Virus record (IMG/VR): IMGVR_UViG_3300044630_005899
Location: 1 to 29,628 of that record
Length of the DNA stretch: 29,628 nt
DNA from: a virus
Direction: 5' to 3' (one strand)
The notes beneath the pieces are model-generated. The model made no database searches and was not told where the DNA came from. It saw only the letters and a program-made list of their open reading frames with translations. Positions 1 through 7,085 of this stretch are shown piece by piece. Numbering within the stretch: the stretch's first letter is position 1; each line of letters opens with the position of its first letter. A program made the position numbers and the translations under genes.

Positions 1-235
1 TTGCGCCAGAGCAGACCACAGAGCGTAAACCATGCGGGTGTCAAGATGCCAAATAACGGGCTGATTTTCGAGACGGCAGCCATCGAGTGGAAGCTGGAGT
101 CGACAGCGACAGTCACAGGTTCAGGGTCAGGAACACTGGCAAAATCCCACACTGCGAATGCGTCGACGCAGTATGTGCCGAATGCGATAAACGTCAATAC
201 GGGCATCTACCTGGAGGTGTCATCGAGCGATGATG
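1..235. repeat. Left copy of the 235-bp terminal redundancy
   Basis: Bases 1-235 match 29394-29628 at every position except 113 (T here, C at 29506). Such an overlap is expected when a circular or circularly permuted genome is written as a line. The repeat lies inside coding sequence: bases 1-56 are the 3' end of the small gene that starts at 29249, and the rest is the start of the large tail gene. A true fixed-end phage repeat would more often lie near the terminase genes. Confidence 0.95.
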
Positions 236-3200
236 GTGCAGGGACAGTCGCATGGCAAGCGAAATACGATGGTCCTGGTGCGCCATTTGGCGGCTATATT
301 GTCGGTGCTGCAGCGTACCTGTCTACGGTCAGCATCACGGTCAGAGCGACTGGTGTCAAAATCTACTGCAAGCTGACAGGGTCGCTATTCAGGACAGTCT
401 GGAACAGCCTGATGGTTTTCGTGAACGGCACACTCCAGACGACACTGACAGGTGTCGATGTCACATCAAATGGTGTCGGTCCGAACTATATCGACTACAT
501 CGGAACACCATTGTATGCCACAGGCAGCTGCAGCGCAGCCAAGGTTTACACACCATCGGTGTACGATCCATGCGATCCAGCAGCTATGGAGTATGTGACA
601 GAGGCGGAGGCAAATCAGACCATCACAGCTGGCTGGCGATTTCAAGACGAAACGAACGCATGGACCACACTGCCGTGTGCAGTGTGGACGGCAAGCATTC
701 CGACATCAGGAAGCTGCCCCTATAATCTAAGTTTCGGCAGCGAGGTCCAGGTCGCTGACACTAACAGCATCATCATTTCGACTAGGTCCTACCAGAAAAC
801 AGAGCGAACCTATGACGGCCGCCGCGCACTCATGCAGCGAGTCGTCGGTGAGTGTGTCGGTGAGGACGGCAGCACCATCGTCTATGACGAAATCGTGCAG
901 GGCTACTGCGTTGATCCATGCACGGACGAGTACGACGACGGATACATCGATGCCTACTATGTCGAAAGCTGGAGCGAAAGTCATGGCGGCGCAGCAAGAG
1001 CGATTCCAAACCTAGAGCGGGCCATCGTCAGGCTTAACAGCGATTACAAGGCATTGTGGCGGAGGTTCGATTTCCCAGAGGTCAGAGGGTCTGCGACCAG
1101 GACCTGCACAAATGGCGCAGTGTCGGTCAATACAGGCGGCGCGACGACTGTCTACACCGACCTGGGAACCGATTTTCTGGAGGTCGTGACAAATTCGACG
1201 AGCAACGTCGAGCAGGCATTTCCGAACACTATCTATACACAGGCGAACTGGTCGAAGGGCAAAACCTACAATAAGTCATGGTTTTATGAGGGCAGCAGCG
1301 TCTGCCTATGTCCGCCGCCATCCGTACCGATTCCATCGTGTCCAGAGGGTGAGGTGCTGGCATGGACCTGTACGAACATCGCGCCGACAGATACAGGTGT
1401 CAATCAGGCTGAGTCGATCGCCATCACATTTCCATCATTCGTAGACACGCTGGCTGGCTATCAGGGACATGCCGACATGCTGATGCGCTATACAGGCAGC
1501 TGGGTAAATCCACACTGGGGTCTGGCATACCATCGCGACGACTGGGATGTCGACGGCGCGAGTCAGCCATGGGAGGATTACTGGGGACCGATTAAGGAGC
1601 AGTGGCTATACAATGCCGCGCTGCCATCAAATCCAAGGACCAGGAACAGTCAGATTTCATCGCCGCTGGAAATTGACAATGGAAATCAGCCATTTCTGGA
1701 TGCGTTTTTCGGCGGGTTTCGGTGGATAGGCATCAGTAGATTCAAGCTGCTAACCATGACGCAACCCAGCAGCATCACACTTTCGACGAGCAGACCAGGT
1801 GTCTGGGCGACCAACAACTGCAGCATCAGCCTGAGCGCATCGAACATTACGGTGTCGGCATTCAGCGGGTCAGACACTTGGGTCGAGGTCGATTTGGCAC
1901 AGTGGACAGCGGATCCGTTTATGCTGCTGACGAAAGCATCGAGGGTCCAGGTCGGCTGGAATGTGTCGAACGTCAAAAACATCGATGTGGCATTTATCGG
2001 CGCAGACAATGCCAGCAACTACATCGCGAATGCTGCAGGGACCTATGACCTGCCGACGGGCATCCAGCTGAAATATGCAGGCACTTGGGCGATCGATAAC
2101 GGCTACTCCATCATCAGTGGCATATCTGACACAGGCACAGACGAGCGCACAGACGGTGTGTCTGCGACGTACATGGCGGATCCCGAGAAGGTCGTCGGAT
2201 TTCAGCTAGGGAAAGGCAGGCAATTCGGCAAGCTGCGGTTTCGTATCACACCGACAAACCCAGCAAATTCAGTCACAATCAACTGGCCGATATTCACGCT
2301 AGAGGCGACACATCCGCTGGTCTATCATGAGAACAGTCGAGCTGCCAGCATGCTTTGGGCGGACGGTCCAAACCATCGCTATGGAAATCTGACATGGTAC
2401 AGTCCGATTCTGGGTTTTCAGGATCCTCCGCTAGTCACAGGCATGGGAACACCAAACACGGTCATCGATGCACTCGCATTCAAGTACAGGATTGTGAACG
2501 GAAACGGCGGCGCGAGTCTGGCATCGACCATCACGACGGATCTGTCGAGTCTATACGATTCGTATGAGGGTCAGAGCATCGCAGTCGTCGATAAATTCTC
2601 GACCAGCTATGTCCTGCCGAAGGGAACGAACGAGGACCTGCGGCTGGCACTCATCAATTCATTCTCAGAGATTCCGCCGCTGGCATGTTTTCCATTCAGA
2701 AAGCGCAGCCTGGTCGATTGGACAGCATCAGGCAGCTACTGCCAGGTGGTATACGATCATGTACAGGACGGCAGGTATCTGATTTCAAATGCTGCTGCAG
2801 CTGCGAAACTCCAGACTCCAGCAGCTGCGGATTCAGGGTCTGCGGTCGCTGTGCCGCCAGCTGGCTGGTACATTTGGCGATTCAATCCAGTCCTAGATAA
2901 CCAGGAGGTCGACTGGCGCATCGTGTCGAATTCTGAGCTGTACGCGAAGGTACGGCCATGGCATGGATGGTTTTCACTGCTCAGGTCGGCAGCATGCAAA
3001 ACGTCGCTGGACATCGATTTCGCATCGAATGTGCATGGCGCAGCATTCGTCGATTCAGGCGGAAATGTGCTGGTCAGGAAAGCCGACAATCAGCTGGCAT
3101 TTGCAACGGTGGACACACTGGCACTGGCAGCCACATCCGCAGTGATGCGCATCGATCGCCAGTCGACAGACCAGAAAATCTATCTGGTGGCGGAAATCAA

Positions 3201-3537
3201 CAAGTCCATCAAGTTATACAAATCAAATCAGCTAGGAGAGGGATTCACACTTATGAGAACAATCGCAAATGGAGTCAAACCATGTTTCGTCATTGGTCGC
3301 GATGGGAATCGCTACATCTATTGGATAGATGGCACAGCCATCAAGGGACAGATAACTGATCGAGCAGACACTGTGCTGCAGGCATCGGTGACAGCAGTCG
3401 CATCAGGTGTCGACGACGAATGCATCGCAGTCGATGAGGACGTGACAAACGGCGGCAATCGGCGGCTGGTCCTGATTGATGTCGAGAGCGGGAGCCTGAC
3501 GCAGCGCACGTCGGACGACGGTATCACATTCAGCTAG
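46..3537 (+). CDS. Large distal tail protein, 1163 aa (putative host-recognition/tail-tip protein)
   Basis: I do not recognise a named family across this protein. It is long, rich in Ser, Thr, Gly and aromatic residues, has no membrane segment, and carries scattered Cys-containing clusters, for example around residues 170-185 and 415-435. This composition suggests a beta-rich extracellular structural protein. The C-terminal 130 residues resemble beta-propeller blades and end in an Asp-box-like motif (TSDDGITF) just before the stop. The ATG at 46 is chosen because the frame enters from the upstream gene and this is the first ATG; it overlaps that gene's 3' end by 11 bp. A TTG at base 1 is also in frame. 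It follows the tape measure and tail-hub genes on the circle and precedes fibre-like genes, so a tail-tip or receptor-contacting role is inferred from position. The stop is TAG, and the frame stays open for 20 codons beyond it. Confidence 0.75.
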   Translation: MPNNGLIFETAAIEWKLESTATVTGSGSGTLAKSHTANASTQYVPNAINVNTGIYLEVSSSDDGAGTVAWQAKYDGPGAPFGGYIVGAAAYLSTVSITVRATGVKIYCKLTGSLFRTVWNSLMVFVNGTLQTTLTGVDVTSNGVGPNYIDYIGTPLYATGSCSAAKVYTPSVYDPCDPAAMEYVTEAEANQTITAGWRFQDETNAWTTLPCAVWTASIPTSGSCPYNLSFGSEVQVADTNSIIISTRSYQKTERTYDGRRALMQRVVGECVGEDGSTIVYDEIVQGYCVDPCTDEYDDGYIDAYYVESWSESHGGAARAIPNLERAIVRLNSDYKALWRRFDFPEVRGSATRTCTNGAVSVNTGGATTVYTDLGTDFLEVVTNSTSNVEQAFPNTIYTQANWSKGKTYNKSWFYEGSSVCLCPPPSVPIPSCPEGEVLAWTCTNIAPTDTGVNQAESIAITFPSFVDTLAGYQGHADMLMRYTGSWVNPHWGLAYHRDDWDVDGASQPWEDYWGPIKEQWLYNAALPSNPRTRNSQISSPLEIDNGNQPFLDAFFGGFRWIGISRFKLLTMTQPSSITLSTSRPGVWATNNCSISLSASNITVSAFSGSDTWVEVDLAQWTADPFMLLTKASRVQVGWNVSNVKNIDVAFIGADNASNYIANAAGTYDLPTGIQLKYAGTWAIDNGYSIISGISDTGTDERTDGVSATYMADPEKVVGFQLGKGRQFGKLRFRITPTNPANSVTINWPIFTLEATHPLVYHENSRAASMLWADGPNHRYGNLTWYSPILGFQDPPLVTGMGTPNTVIDALAFKYRIVNGNGGASLASTITTDLSSLYDSYEGQSIAVVDKFSTSYVLPKGTNEDLRLALINSFSEIPPLACFPFRKRSLVDWTASGSYCQVVYDHVQDGRYLISNAAAAAKLQTPAAADSGSAVAVPPAGWYIWRFNPVLDNQEVDWRIVSNSELYAKVRPWHGWFSLLRSAACKTSLDIDFASNVHGAAFVDSGGNVLVRKADNQLAFATVDTLALAATSAVMRIDRQSTDQKIYLVAEINKSIKLYKSNQLGEGFTLMRTIANGVKPCFVIGRDGNRYIYWIDGTAIKGQITDRADTVLQASVTAVASGVDDECIAVDEDVTNGGNRRLVLIDVESGSLTQRTSDDGITFS

Positions 3538-3546
3538 TGGCAGGTA

Positions 3547-3561
3547 TTCGGAAATTCCGAA
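3547..3561. promoter_or_regulatory. 15-bp perfect palindrome after the large tail gene
   Basis: The arms TTCGGAA and TTCCGAA are perfect reverse complements around one A. The site starts nine bases after the TAG stop at 3535-3537, in the 91-bp gap before the fibre-like gene. There is no T-run after it, so a simple intrinsic terminator is unlikely. It could be a protein-binding site, an RNA hairpin protecting an mRNA end, or a readthrough stimulator. The rest of the gap holds no convincing promoter or small gene. Confidence 0.5.
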
Positions 3562-3628
3562 CAACTAAGAACCATAACGGTGACGTCAACAAAATGGTCA
3601 TGAACTAGCAGGTGTAAACTAAACCCAA

Positions 3629-4093
3629 ATGGCGACAGTGAACAAGACGATTGATGGCGGTTTCTCGCAGCTGATTCAGACAGTGACACCAGTGTCTGTG
3701 AGTGAGGGTGTCTGGACACCGATTTTGTCATCGTCTGGCGGCGACCTAAATTTCACGGTTGAATCGAAGCAAGGTTACTATCAGAAAATTCAAAATGTCG
3801 TTCACATCAATTTTGTCATGAGCTGCCAGGGTCACATCAGCAATGGCGAGAGTGGAAACCTGCTGGTCCGAGGTCTGCCATTCCAAGTGGTTTCCGATTT
3901 TGTAAACAATGTACCATGTGCAATCGGTTCAGCCTATTCGGTGACAGACAGTGTGCAAAGCATTGTCGCATGGTCGCCAGGGTTATCACTGCGGCTGATT
4001 CACAACAACAGTTTCGTGCAGGTCGGTGTCGTCGGAAGCGGCAGCAATTTCGACCTGATTGGCAGCCTGACGTATTTTACGGCAGAGTTTTAA
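3629..4093 (+). CDS. Fibre-like tail protein with EGxWTP domain, 154 aa
   Basis: Residues 26-60 carry EGVWTP, a following beta segment and GYYQKIQNVVHI. This is the typical start of a small beta-sandwich domain found at the ends of many phage fibres and spikes, where it usually takes the form EGxWTP...GxYxkiGnxV. The N-terminal 25 residues (MATVNKTIDGG...) are too short to form a shaft, so the protein probably attaches to another tail component. A second copy of the same domain lies at 4445-4966 in this window. Receptor binding is inferred from family and position. The ATG is the only good start, about 90 bp after the previous gene, and no strong ribosome site is visible. Confidence 0.7.
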   Translation: MATVNKTIDGGFSQLIQTVTPVSVSEGVWTPILSSSGGDLNFTVESKQGYYQKIQNVVHINFVMSCQGHISNGESGNLLVRGLPFQVVSDFVNNVPCAIGSAYSVTDSVQSIVAWSPGLSLRLIHNNSFVQVGVVGSGSNFDLIGSLTYFTAEF

Positions 4094-4121
4094 CGATTCA
4101 TAATTAACACAGAGAAAAGCC

Positions 4122-4445
4122 ATGGCATACAACAACGTCGCAATCAGAAACTCAGTCACAGTGGATTCCACGACTCCAGTGAAACTATTTGACAGCAACA
4201 CTGCGACACGCATCGGCTGGCGAGTTATCATTCCCACAACTGTCACAGCTGGTGTCGGTGTCCGATTCCAGTGTCAGACAGCAGGCGCAACTGCACCGAC
4301 GAAGGCGAACATGCTGCTGGGCTGCAGCGCGAGAGCAGAGGCAGGCGCACTGGTCGTCGATGGCGCAGCTGCATCACTTGACATCTACGCGGTCCTGGAA
4401 AGCGGGTCATCAATCACACTAAAGGGTGAGGAAATCTTAAGCTGA
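4122..4445 (+). CDS. Hypothetical small structural protein, 107 aa
   Basis: Not recognised. The sequence is Ala/Thr/Val-rich with alternating hydrophobic residues (for example TRIGWRVIIPTTVTAGVGVRFQC), which suggests a beta-rich fold, and it has no signal peptide or membrane segment. It lies between the two paralogous EGxWTP fibre genes and its stop overlaps the next start by one base (TGATG). A purine-rich AGAGAAAAG precedes the ATG. A tail-fibre accessory, an adaptor or a decoration protein are all possible; only the genomic context supports a structural role. Confidence 0.6.
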   Translation: MAYNNVAIRNSVTVDSTTPVKLFDSNTATRIGWRVIIPTTVTAGVGVRFQCQTAGATAPTKANMLLGCSARAEAGALVVDGAAASLDIYAVLESGSSITLKGEEILS

Positions 4446-4966
4446 TGTTTCAGCCTGATTTGACACAAGTCGAGTACACATGGCAGCCTGCTGGCATTAA
4501 CCAGGCGAATACATTTCCGTCGCTGCAGACATTTTCAGCAGGTGTGAAATTCGGCGGTGGAACATCGACACTGAACTACTTTGAGGAAGGTCCATGGACA
4601 CCAGCATTCACAGGGTCAGGTGTGACGGTAACGTACACGTCGAGGACAGGCAGCTATCAGCGCATCGGAAACTATGTGTTTTTGAATGCGACCATAGTCA
4701 TCGCGACATCGACCACAACTGGTGCGAAAGTGACGGTGACAGGGCTGCCGTTCACACCAGCAGCTGGCGAGGTATTTAGTGGCAGCGGGTTTCTAGGCGG
4801 CACTGGTAACACCAGAGGGACACTGACAACTGGCTACAACAACGCATTCAGGGTTTCGCTGATTGCGAACACTACATCGGACGGTGAGTTTACAGACACG
4901 ATTTTGAACACCATCGCATCCAACGTTTACACAATCAGCATAAATCTGAGCTATAAGGTGGCATGA
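4445..4966 (+). CDS. Second EGxWTP fibre-like tail protein, 173 aa
   Basis: Residues 48-80 read EGPWTPAFTGSG, then a YTSRTG segment, then SYQRIGNYVFLNATI. This is the same domain signature as the protein at 3629-4093, but with a longer N-terminal part (about 47 residues, with QTFSAGVKFGGG), which may be the attachment segment. The C-terminal part is beta-rich with a GLPFTPAAGE turn that aligns with RGLPFQVVSD in the paralogue. Start and stop are coupled to both neighbours (TGATG before, ATGA after). The likely role is receptor binding or fibre tip. Identity between the two copies is limited to motif positions, so they are old or fast-diverging duplicates. Confidence 0.7.
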   Translation: MFQPDLTQVEYTWQPAGINQANTFPSLQTFSAGVKFGGGTSTLNYFEEGPWTPAFTGSGVTVTYTSRTGSYQRIGNYVFLNATIVIATSTTTGAKVTVTGLPFTPAAGEVFSGSGFLGGTGNTRGTLTTGYNNAFRVSLIANTTSDGEFTDTILNTIASNVYTISINLSYKVA

Positions 4967-5370
4967 TGGAACTGAAAAACAAAGTACTCGAAATCATTTT
5001 CAATCTGCTAACCGAGCAGGTTATCAAAAGGACCAAGGACATCATTTTGCAGGACGGTCAGGAAATCGGCACATCGACTGACGGCGAGCAAATCGACGTG
5101 CATGGCATTGAGGACATCGAGCGCGATCTGATTTCCAAAATCGTAAAGCTGGAGAAAAACGAGGTCCTGGTCGCGTTGAATTTCGCAGAGGACAACAACA
5201 ACATCGGAGTGTCTGCGCTAACCTACAAGAACATCATGGACGGCAGCAAGCAAATCGGCATCACACCGACGCATCGATGTATGCTGCAGCTGACTGCGAC
5301 GAATCAAAAGCTGGTCAACAGCTACTGCGATTTCGTGCCAGCGAAACTGCCGCCAGCGAAAGATTTGTAA
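4963..5370 (+). CDS. Hypothetical protein at the end of the late operon, 135 aa
   Basis: Not recognised. The N-terminal half is charged and helical (LKNKVLEIIFNLLTEQVIKRTKDIILQDG), without membrane segments, and the C-terminal half is mixed. It begins with ATGATG overlapping the upstream TGA, so 4963 or 4966 could be the start. It is the last gene before the bidirectional terminator at 5394-5411 and thus ends the rightward transcript. Its position after fibre genes would fit a tail-fibre assembly chaperone, but nothing in the sequence proves that. Confidence 0.6.
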   Translation: MMELKNKVLEIIFNLLTEQVIKRTKDIILQDGQEIGTSTDGEQIDVHGIEDIERDLISKIVKLEKNEVLVALNFAEDNNNIGVSALTYKNIMDGSKQIGITPTHRCMLQLTATNQKLVNSYCDFVPAKLPPAKDL

Positions 5371-5390
5371 CGGGCATCCTAAAAACCACA

Positions 5391-5416
5391 AAAGCCCCCA
5401 TTATAGGGGGCTATTT
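5391..5416. terminator. Bidirectional intrinsic terminator between convergent operons
   Basis: The stem GCCCCC (5394-5399) pairs with GGGGGC (5406-5411) around the loop ATTATA. It is flanked by A-rich sequence on the left and CTATTTTAT on the right, so both strands give a GC stem followed by U-rich RNA. It sits 20 bp after the last rightward gene and 27 bp beyond the end of the leftward operon, exactly where one shared terminator is expected. Confidence 0.9.
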
Positions 5417-5437
5417 TATGTCGGTCAGGTATCGATG

Positions 5438-5674
5438 TCAGCGCAGCAGATAGGCGGCTAGAAAGACCAGGACAGCCAGCAGGACCATCGAGCAGGCGCC
5501 GAGCCAGTCCATGTCGTGCGACTTAATAGTTGACAGGGATTTCGAGCGAGCGAGCAGCTGCAGCATGTCATTGTTCATTTGCTGTCGCTGGGTTTCGGTG
5601 AGGTTTTCGATGCGATCGATTTCGTCTTGTGACAGAACGACGTCGCTGAGTTTGTGTGAGTAGTCTGATTTCAT
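5438..5674 (-). CDS. Small protein with C-terminal membrane anchor, 78 aa
   Basis: Last gene of the leftward operon. Residues 1-55 are hydrophilic and probably helical (LSQDEIDRIENLTETQRQQMNNDML). Residues 58-77 form one membrane segment (LGACSMVLLAVLVFLAAYLL) followed by a single Arg, as in a tail-anchored protein. The start at 5674 is supported by GGAG nine bases upstream; an earlier in-frame TTG at 5698 lies before that site. The operon seems early and is transcribed away from the lysis genes, so a holin role is less likely than a membrane-directed host-takeover or exclusion role. Function is unknown. Confidence 0.7.
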   Translation of the reverse strand: MKSDYSHKLSDVVLSQDEIDRIENLTETQRQQMNNDMLQLLARSKSLSTIKSHDMDWLGACSMVLLAVLVFLAAYLLR

Positions 5675-5675
5675 T

Positions 5676-6059
5676 TTAGTTAACTCCAGAGGTTTCAAGG
5701 GCAGGTGCGATGTGTGGCAGCAATTCGGTCAGTGTGTCATTGGTCCAGTTATAGACAAACTGCACGACATCCGAAATCGGTCGCAGATTGTTTTTGCCGT
5801 GCGATTCGTAAATCTCGACGCAGTGGACGATTGAGTCATATGCTGCCGCATAGTCAACGCAGCGCGACAGATAGAAATGCGCGAGGTCTGGAATGTCGTG
5901 CGTCCGAAGAAACAGCGCGACGTAGTGTGCAGCCAGGATGGTCGTGTTGCTGCCAGTGATCGGCACGACCTGGGCAGTCGAGCTGGTGCTGAATGTCGAG
6001 GCAGTAACGGTGGTCGAGTTTTCGGTGCGCACGATATGCGCGAATAGTTGTGGTTTCAT
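5676..6059 (-). CDS. Hypothetical leftward-operon protein, 127 aa
   Basis: Not recognised. The N-terminal third is Ser/Thr-rich (NSTTVTASTFSTSSTAQVV) and the remainder looks helical with aromatic residues (HYVALFLRTHDIPDLAHFYLSRCVDYAAAYDSIVHCVEIYES). There is no signal peptide or clear membrane segment. The start ATG overlaps the stop of the upstream gene (ATGA) and one base separates its stop from the next ATG, so translation is coupled along the operon. Its length is identical to that of the gene before it (127 aa), but I see no convincing sequence relation. Confidence 0.65.
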   Translation of the reverse strand: MKPQLFAHIVRTENSTTVTASTFSTSSTAQVVPITGSNTTILAAHYVALFLRTHDIPDLAHFYLSRCVDYAAAYDSIVHCVEIYESHGKNNLRPISDVVQFVYNWTNDTLTELLPHIAPALETSGVN

Positions 6060-6439
6060 TTGATGTAGTCCGAGAGGATAGGCAAGATGTCATAGACGAA
6101 CAGCACGGTCCGCTGGGTTTCGTCGAGCTGGTGTGCAGCCATGTCGCTAAAGTGGAGCTGGTGTGCAACCAGGTCGCTGGAATGGGTGCTGAACCATTCA
6201 GGAATGAAATGCGATTCGACGACAGCCATGCAGCTGTCGAGGTCACATGCGTCCAGGTCGTGCGAGGCATCCGTGTACCAGCTGGTGATTTGTTTGAGTT
6301 CAGTTTTTGACCAGCAGGCATCGCAGGTTTCTGGCGCATTTTGAAAGTCGCCATCATAGCAGGCGCAGCCATTGAGGTCAGCATCATTCAGCAGGTCTGA
6401 CATGGTCTGTCTGATGGAAGCAATCAGCAGGTCTGTCAT
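6056..6439 (-). CDS. Cys-rich hypothetical leftward-operon protein, 127 aa
   Basis: Not recognised. Cysteines cluster in residues 25-45 (GCACYDGDFQNAPETCDACW), with two more near residues 65-70, a pattern that could bind metal or form disulfides. It is strongly acidic and rich in Asp and His. Near the C-terminus a ten-residue unit is repeated (SDLVAHQLHF, then SDMAAHQLDE), encoded by a DNA repeat 30 bp apart. It overlaps both neighbours by four bases. A small acidic early phage protein that binds a host target is one possibility, but this is only inference. Confidence 0.65.
   Translation of the reverse strand: MTDLLIASIRQTMSDLLNDADLNGCACYDGDFQNAPETCDACWSKTELKQITSWYTDASHDLDACDLDSCMAVVESHFIPEWFSTHSSDLVAHQLHFSDMAAHQLDETQRTVLFVYDILPILSDYIK
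6125..6178. repeat. Two 24-bp tandem repeat units 30 bp apart inside a leftward gene
   Basis: Units at 6125-6148 and 6155-6178 agree at 22 of 24 bases and start with GAGCTGGTGTGCA. They keep the reading frame of the leftward gene and give a duplicated AHQL peptide. The likely origin is a short slippage duplication. Confidence 0.8.
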
Positions 6440-6915
6440 TTGACCACCATCGCCGCGGCGCCGAGCGCGAGCTGCGCATGTCTGTCAAAGTCGGCATAGT
6501 TTCCAGTCGTGCCGATGGTCCATCCGCTAGCACGCATGTGATCGAGCCAGACGTCCTGCATTTGGTCGGCATCATGGTCGCTGCCGAAATAACCAGCAGC
6601 AGCCATTCGGACCAGTTCCTCAAGCGTGAATGTGAACTCATAGTTCCCAAGGTCAAGCATTTCCTGCCAAAACTTTTTACTTGATTGAGCCAAGCAGCTG
6701 TCTCGCAGTTCAACGATTTGATCTCCAGTGAAATTCAATTCAACGACTTTCATGCCGCCGATTTTCTGTGCCATGGCGCATGCGTCATCAAAGCTGAAAA
6801 ACTTTTGCGCCTGCATGATTGAGCTGGTCAGCTGATGTCTATTACCATGCATCAGGTATCGAGTGACTCCCTGGCTGGCAGAGTGTCGAGATTCCAAAGC
6901 GTAGATTTTGTTCAT
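6436..6915 (-). CDS. First gene of the leftward operon, hypothetical, 159 aa
   Basis: Not recognised. The N-terminal 50 residues (MNKIYALESRHS...GVTRYL) resemble small phage early proteins that begin with a strand followed by a TRYL segment, but I cannot name a family. The middle is helical and the C-terminus is basic to neutral. The start at 6915 is preceded by CGGAAACAC. An upstream in-frame ATG at 6936 and a TTG at 6945 are also possible, but the predicted leftward transcription start is near 6944, which leaves little or no leader for them. It is promoter-proximal and so probably among the first genes expressed. Confidence 0.65.
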   Translation of the reverse strand: MNKIYALESRHSASQGVTRYLMHGNRHQLTSSIMQAQKFFSFDDACAMAQKIGGMKVVELNFTGDQIVELRDSCLAQSSKKFWQEMLDLGNYEFTFTLEELVRMAAAGYFGSDHDADQMQDVWLDHMRASGWTIGTTGNYADFDRHAQLALGAAAMVVK

Positions 6916-6950
6916 GTGTTTCCGTGTCGACTCCATCGCCGACAAACTCT

Positions 6951-6981
6951 ATTATACATAAAGAGAAAATTATTTTGTCAA
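6951..6981 (-). promoter_or_regulatory. Leftward sigma-70 promoter
   Basis: On the minus strand TTGACA (6981-6976) is followed after 19 bases by a perfect TATAAT (6956-6951). The spacer is two bases longer than the ideal 17. The expected start of transcription is near 6944, a few bases from the first leftward gene. Confidence 0.7.
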
Positions 6982-7070
6982 TCGGAGAAAACAATTTATA
7001 TATACATATTCAATCTGGGTCTAAAGTCCCAGAGCATTGACAAATTATTATTTTGTCATTATGAGAAAAT
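6969..7070. repeat. Direct repeat TTATTTTGTCA-N4-GAGAAAA in the divergent control region
   Basis: The two copies begin at 6970 and 7048. They share TTATTTTGTCA, then four unrelated bases, then GAGAAAA, at a distance of 78 bp. Each overlaps a -35-like TTGTCA. They are candidates for operators bound by one regulator, possibly the small HTH protein encoded just downstream. Confidence 0.6.
6975..7002 (+). promoter_or_regulatory. Upstream rightward promoter candidate
   Basis: TTGTCA (6975-6980), 16 bases, then TATATA (6997-7002). Its -35 region overlaps the leftward promoter's -35 element, so the two would compete or be controlled together. It shares the block TTATTTTGTCA-N4-GAGAAAA with the second candidate downstream. 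Confidence 0.5.
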
Positions 7071-7079
7071 GTGTATACT
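7037..7079 (+). promoter_or_regulatory. Proximal rightward promoter region
   Basis: Two arrangements are possible: TTGACA (7037-7042), 17 bases, TATGAG (7060-7065); or TTGTCA (7053-7058), 15 bases, TATACT (7074-7079). The second places the start of transcription at about the ATG at 7086, giving a leaderless message for the first rightward gene, which has no ribosome site. Confidence 0.5.
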
Positions 7080-7085
7080 ATGGTG

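Noticed and set aside
3535-3537. Global reassignment of TAG to an amino acid
   Set aside because: TAG ends the portal gene, the SWIM gene, the chaperone short form and others at sensible places next to new starts, so it acts as a normal stop. Only local readthrough at this site is kept as an idea.
5854-6387. Another minus-strand frame of 177 codons across the leftward genes
   Set aside because: It overlaps two coupled leftward genes in a different frame and lacks a ribosome site. The coupled ATGA chain is the better model.
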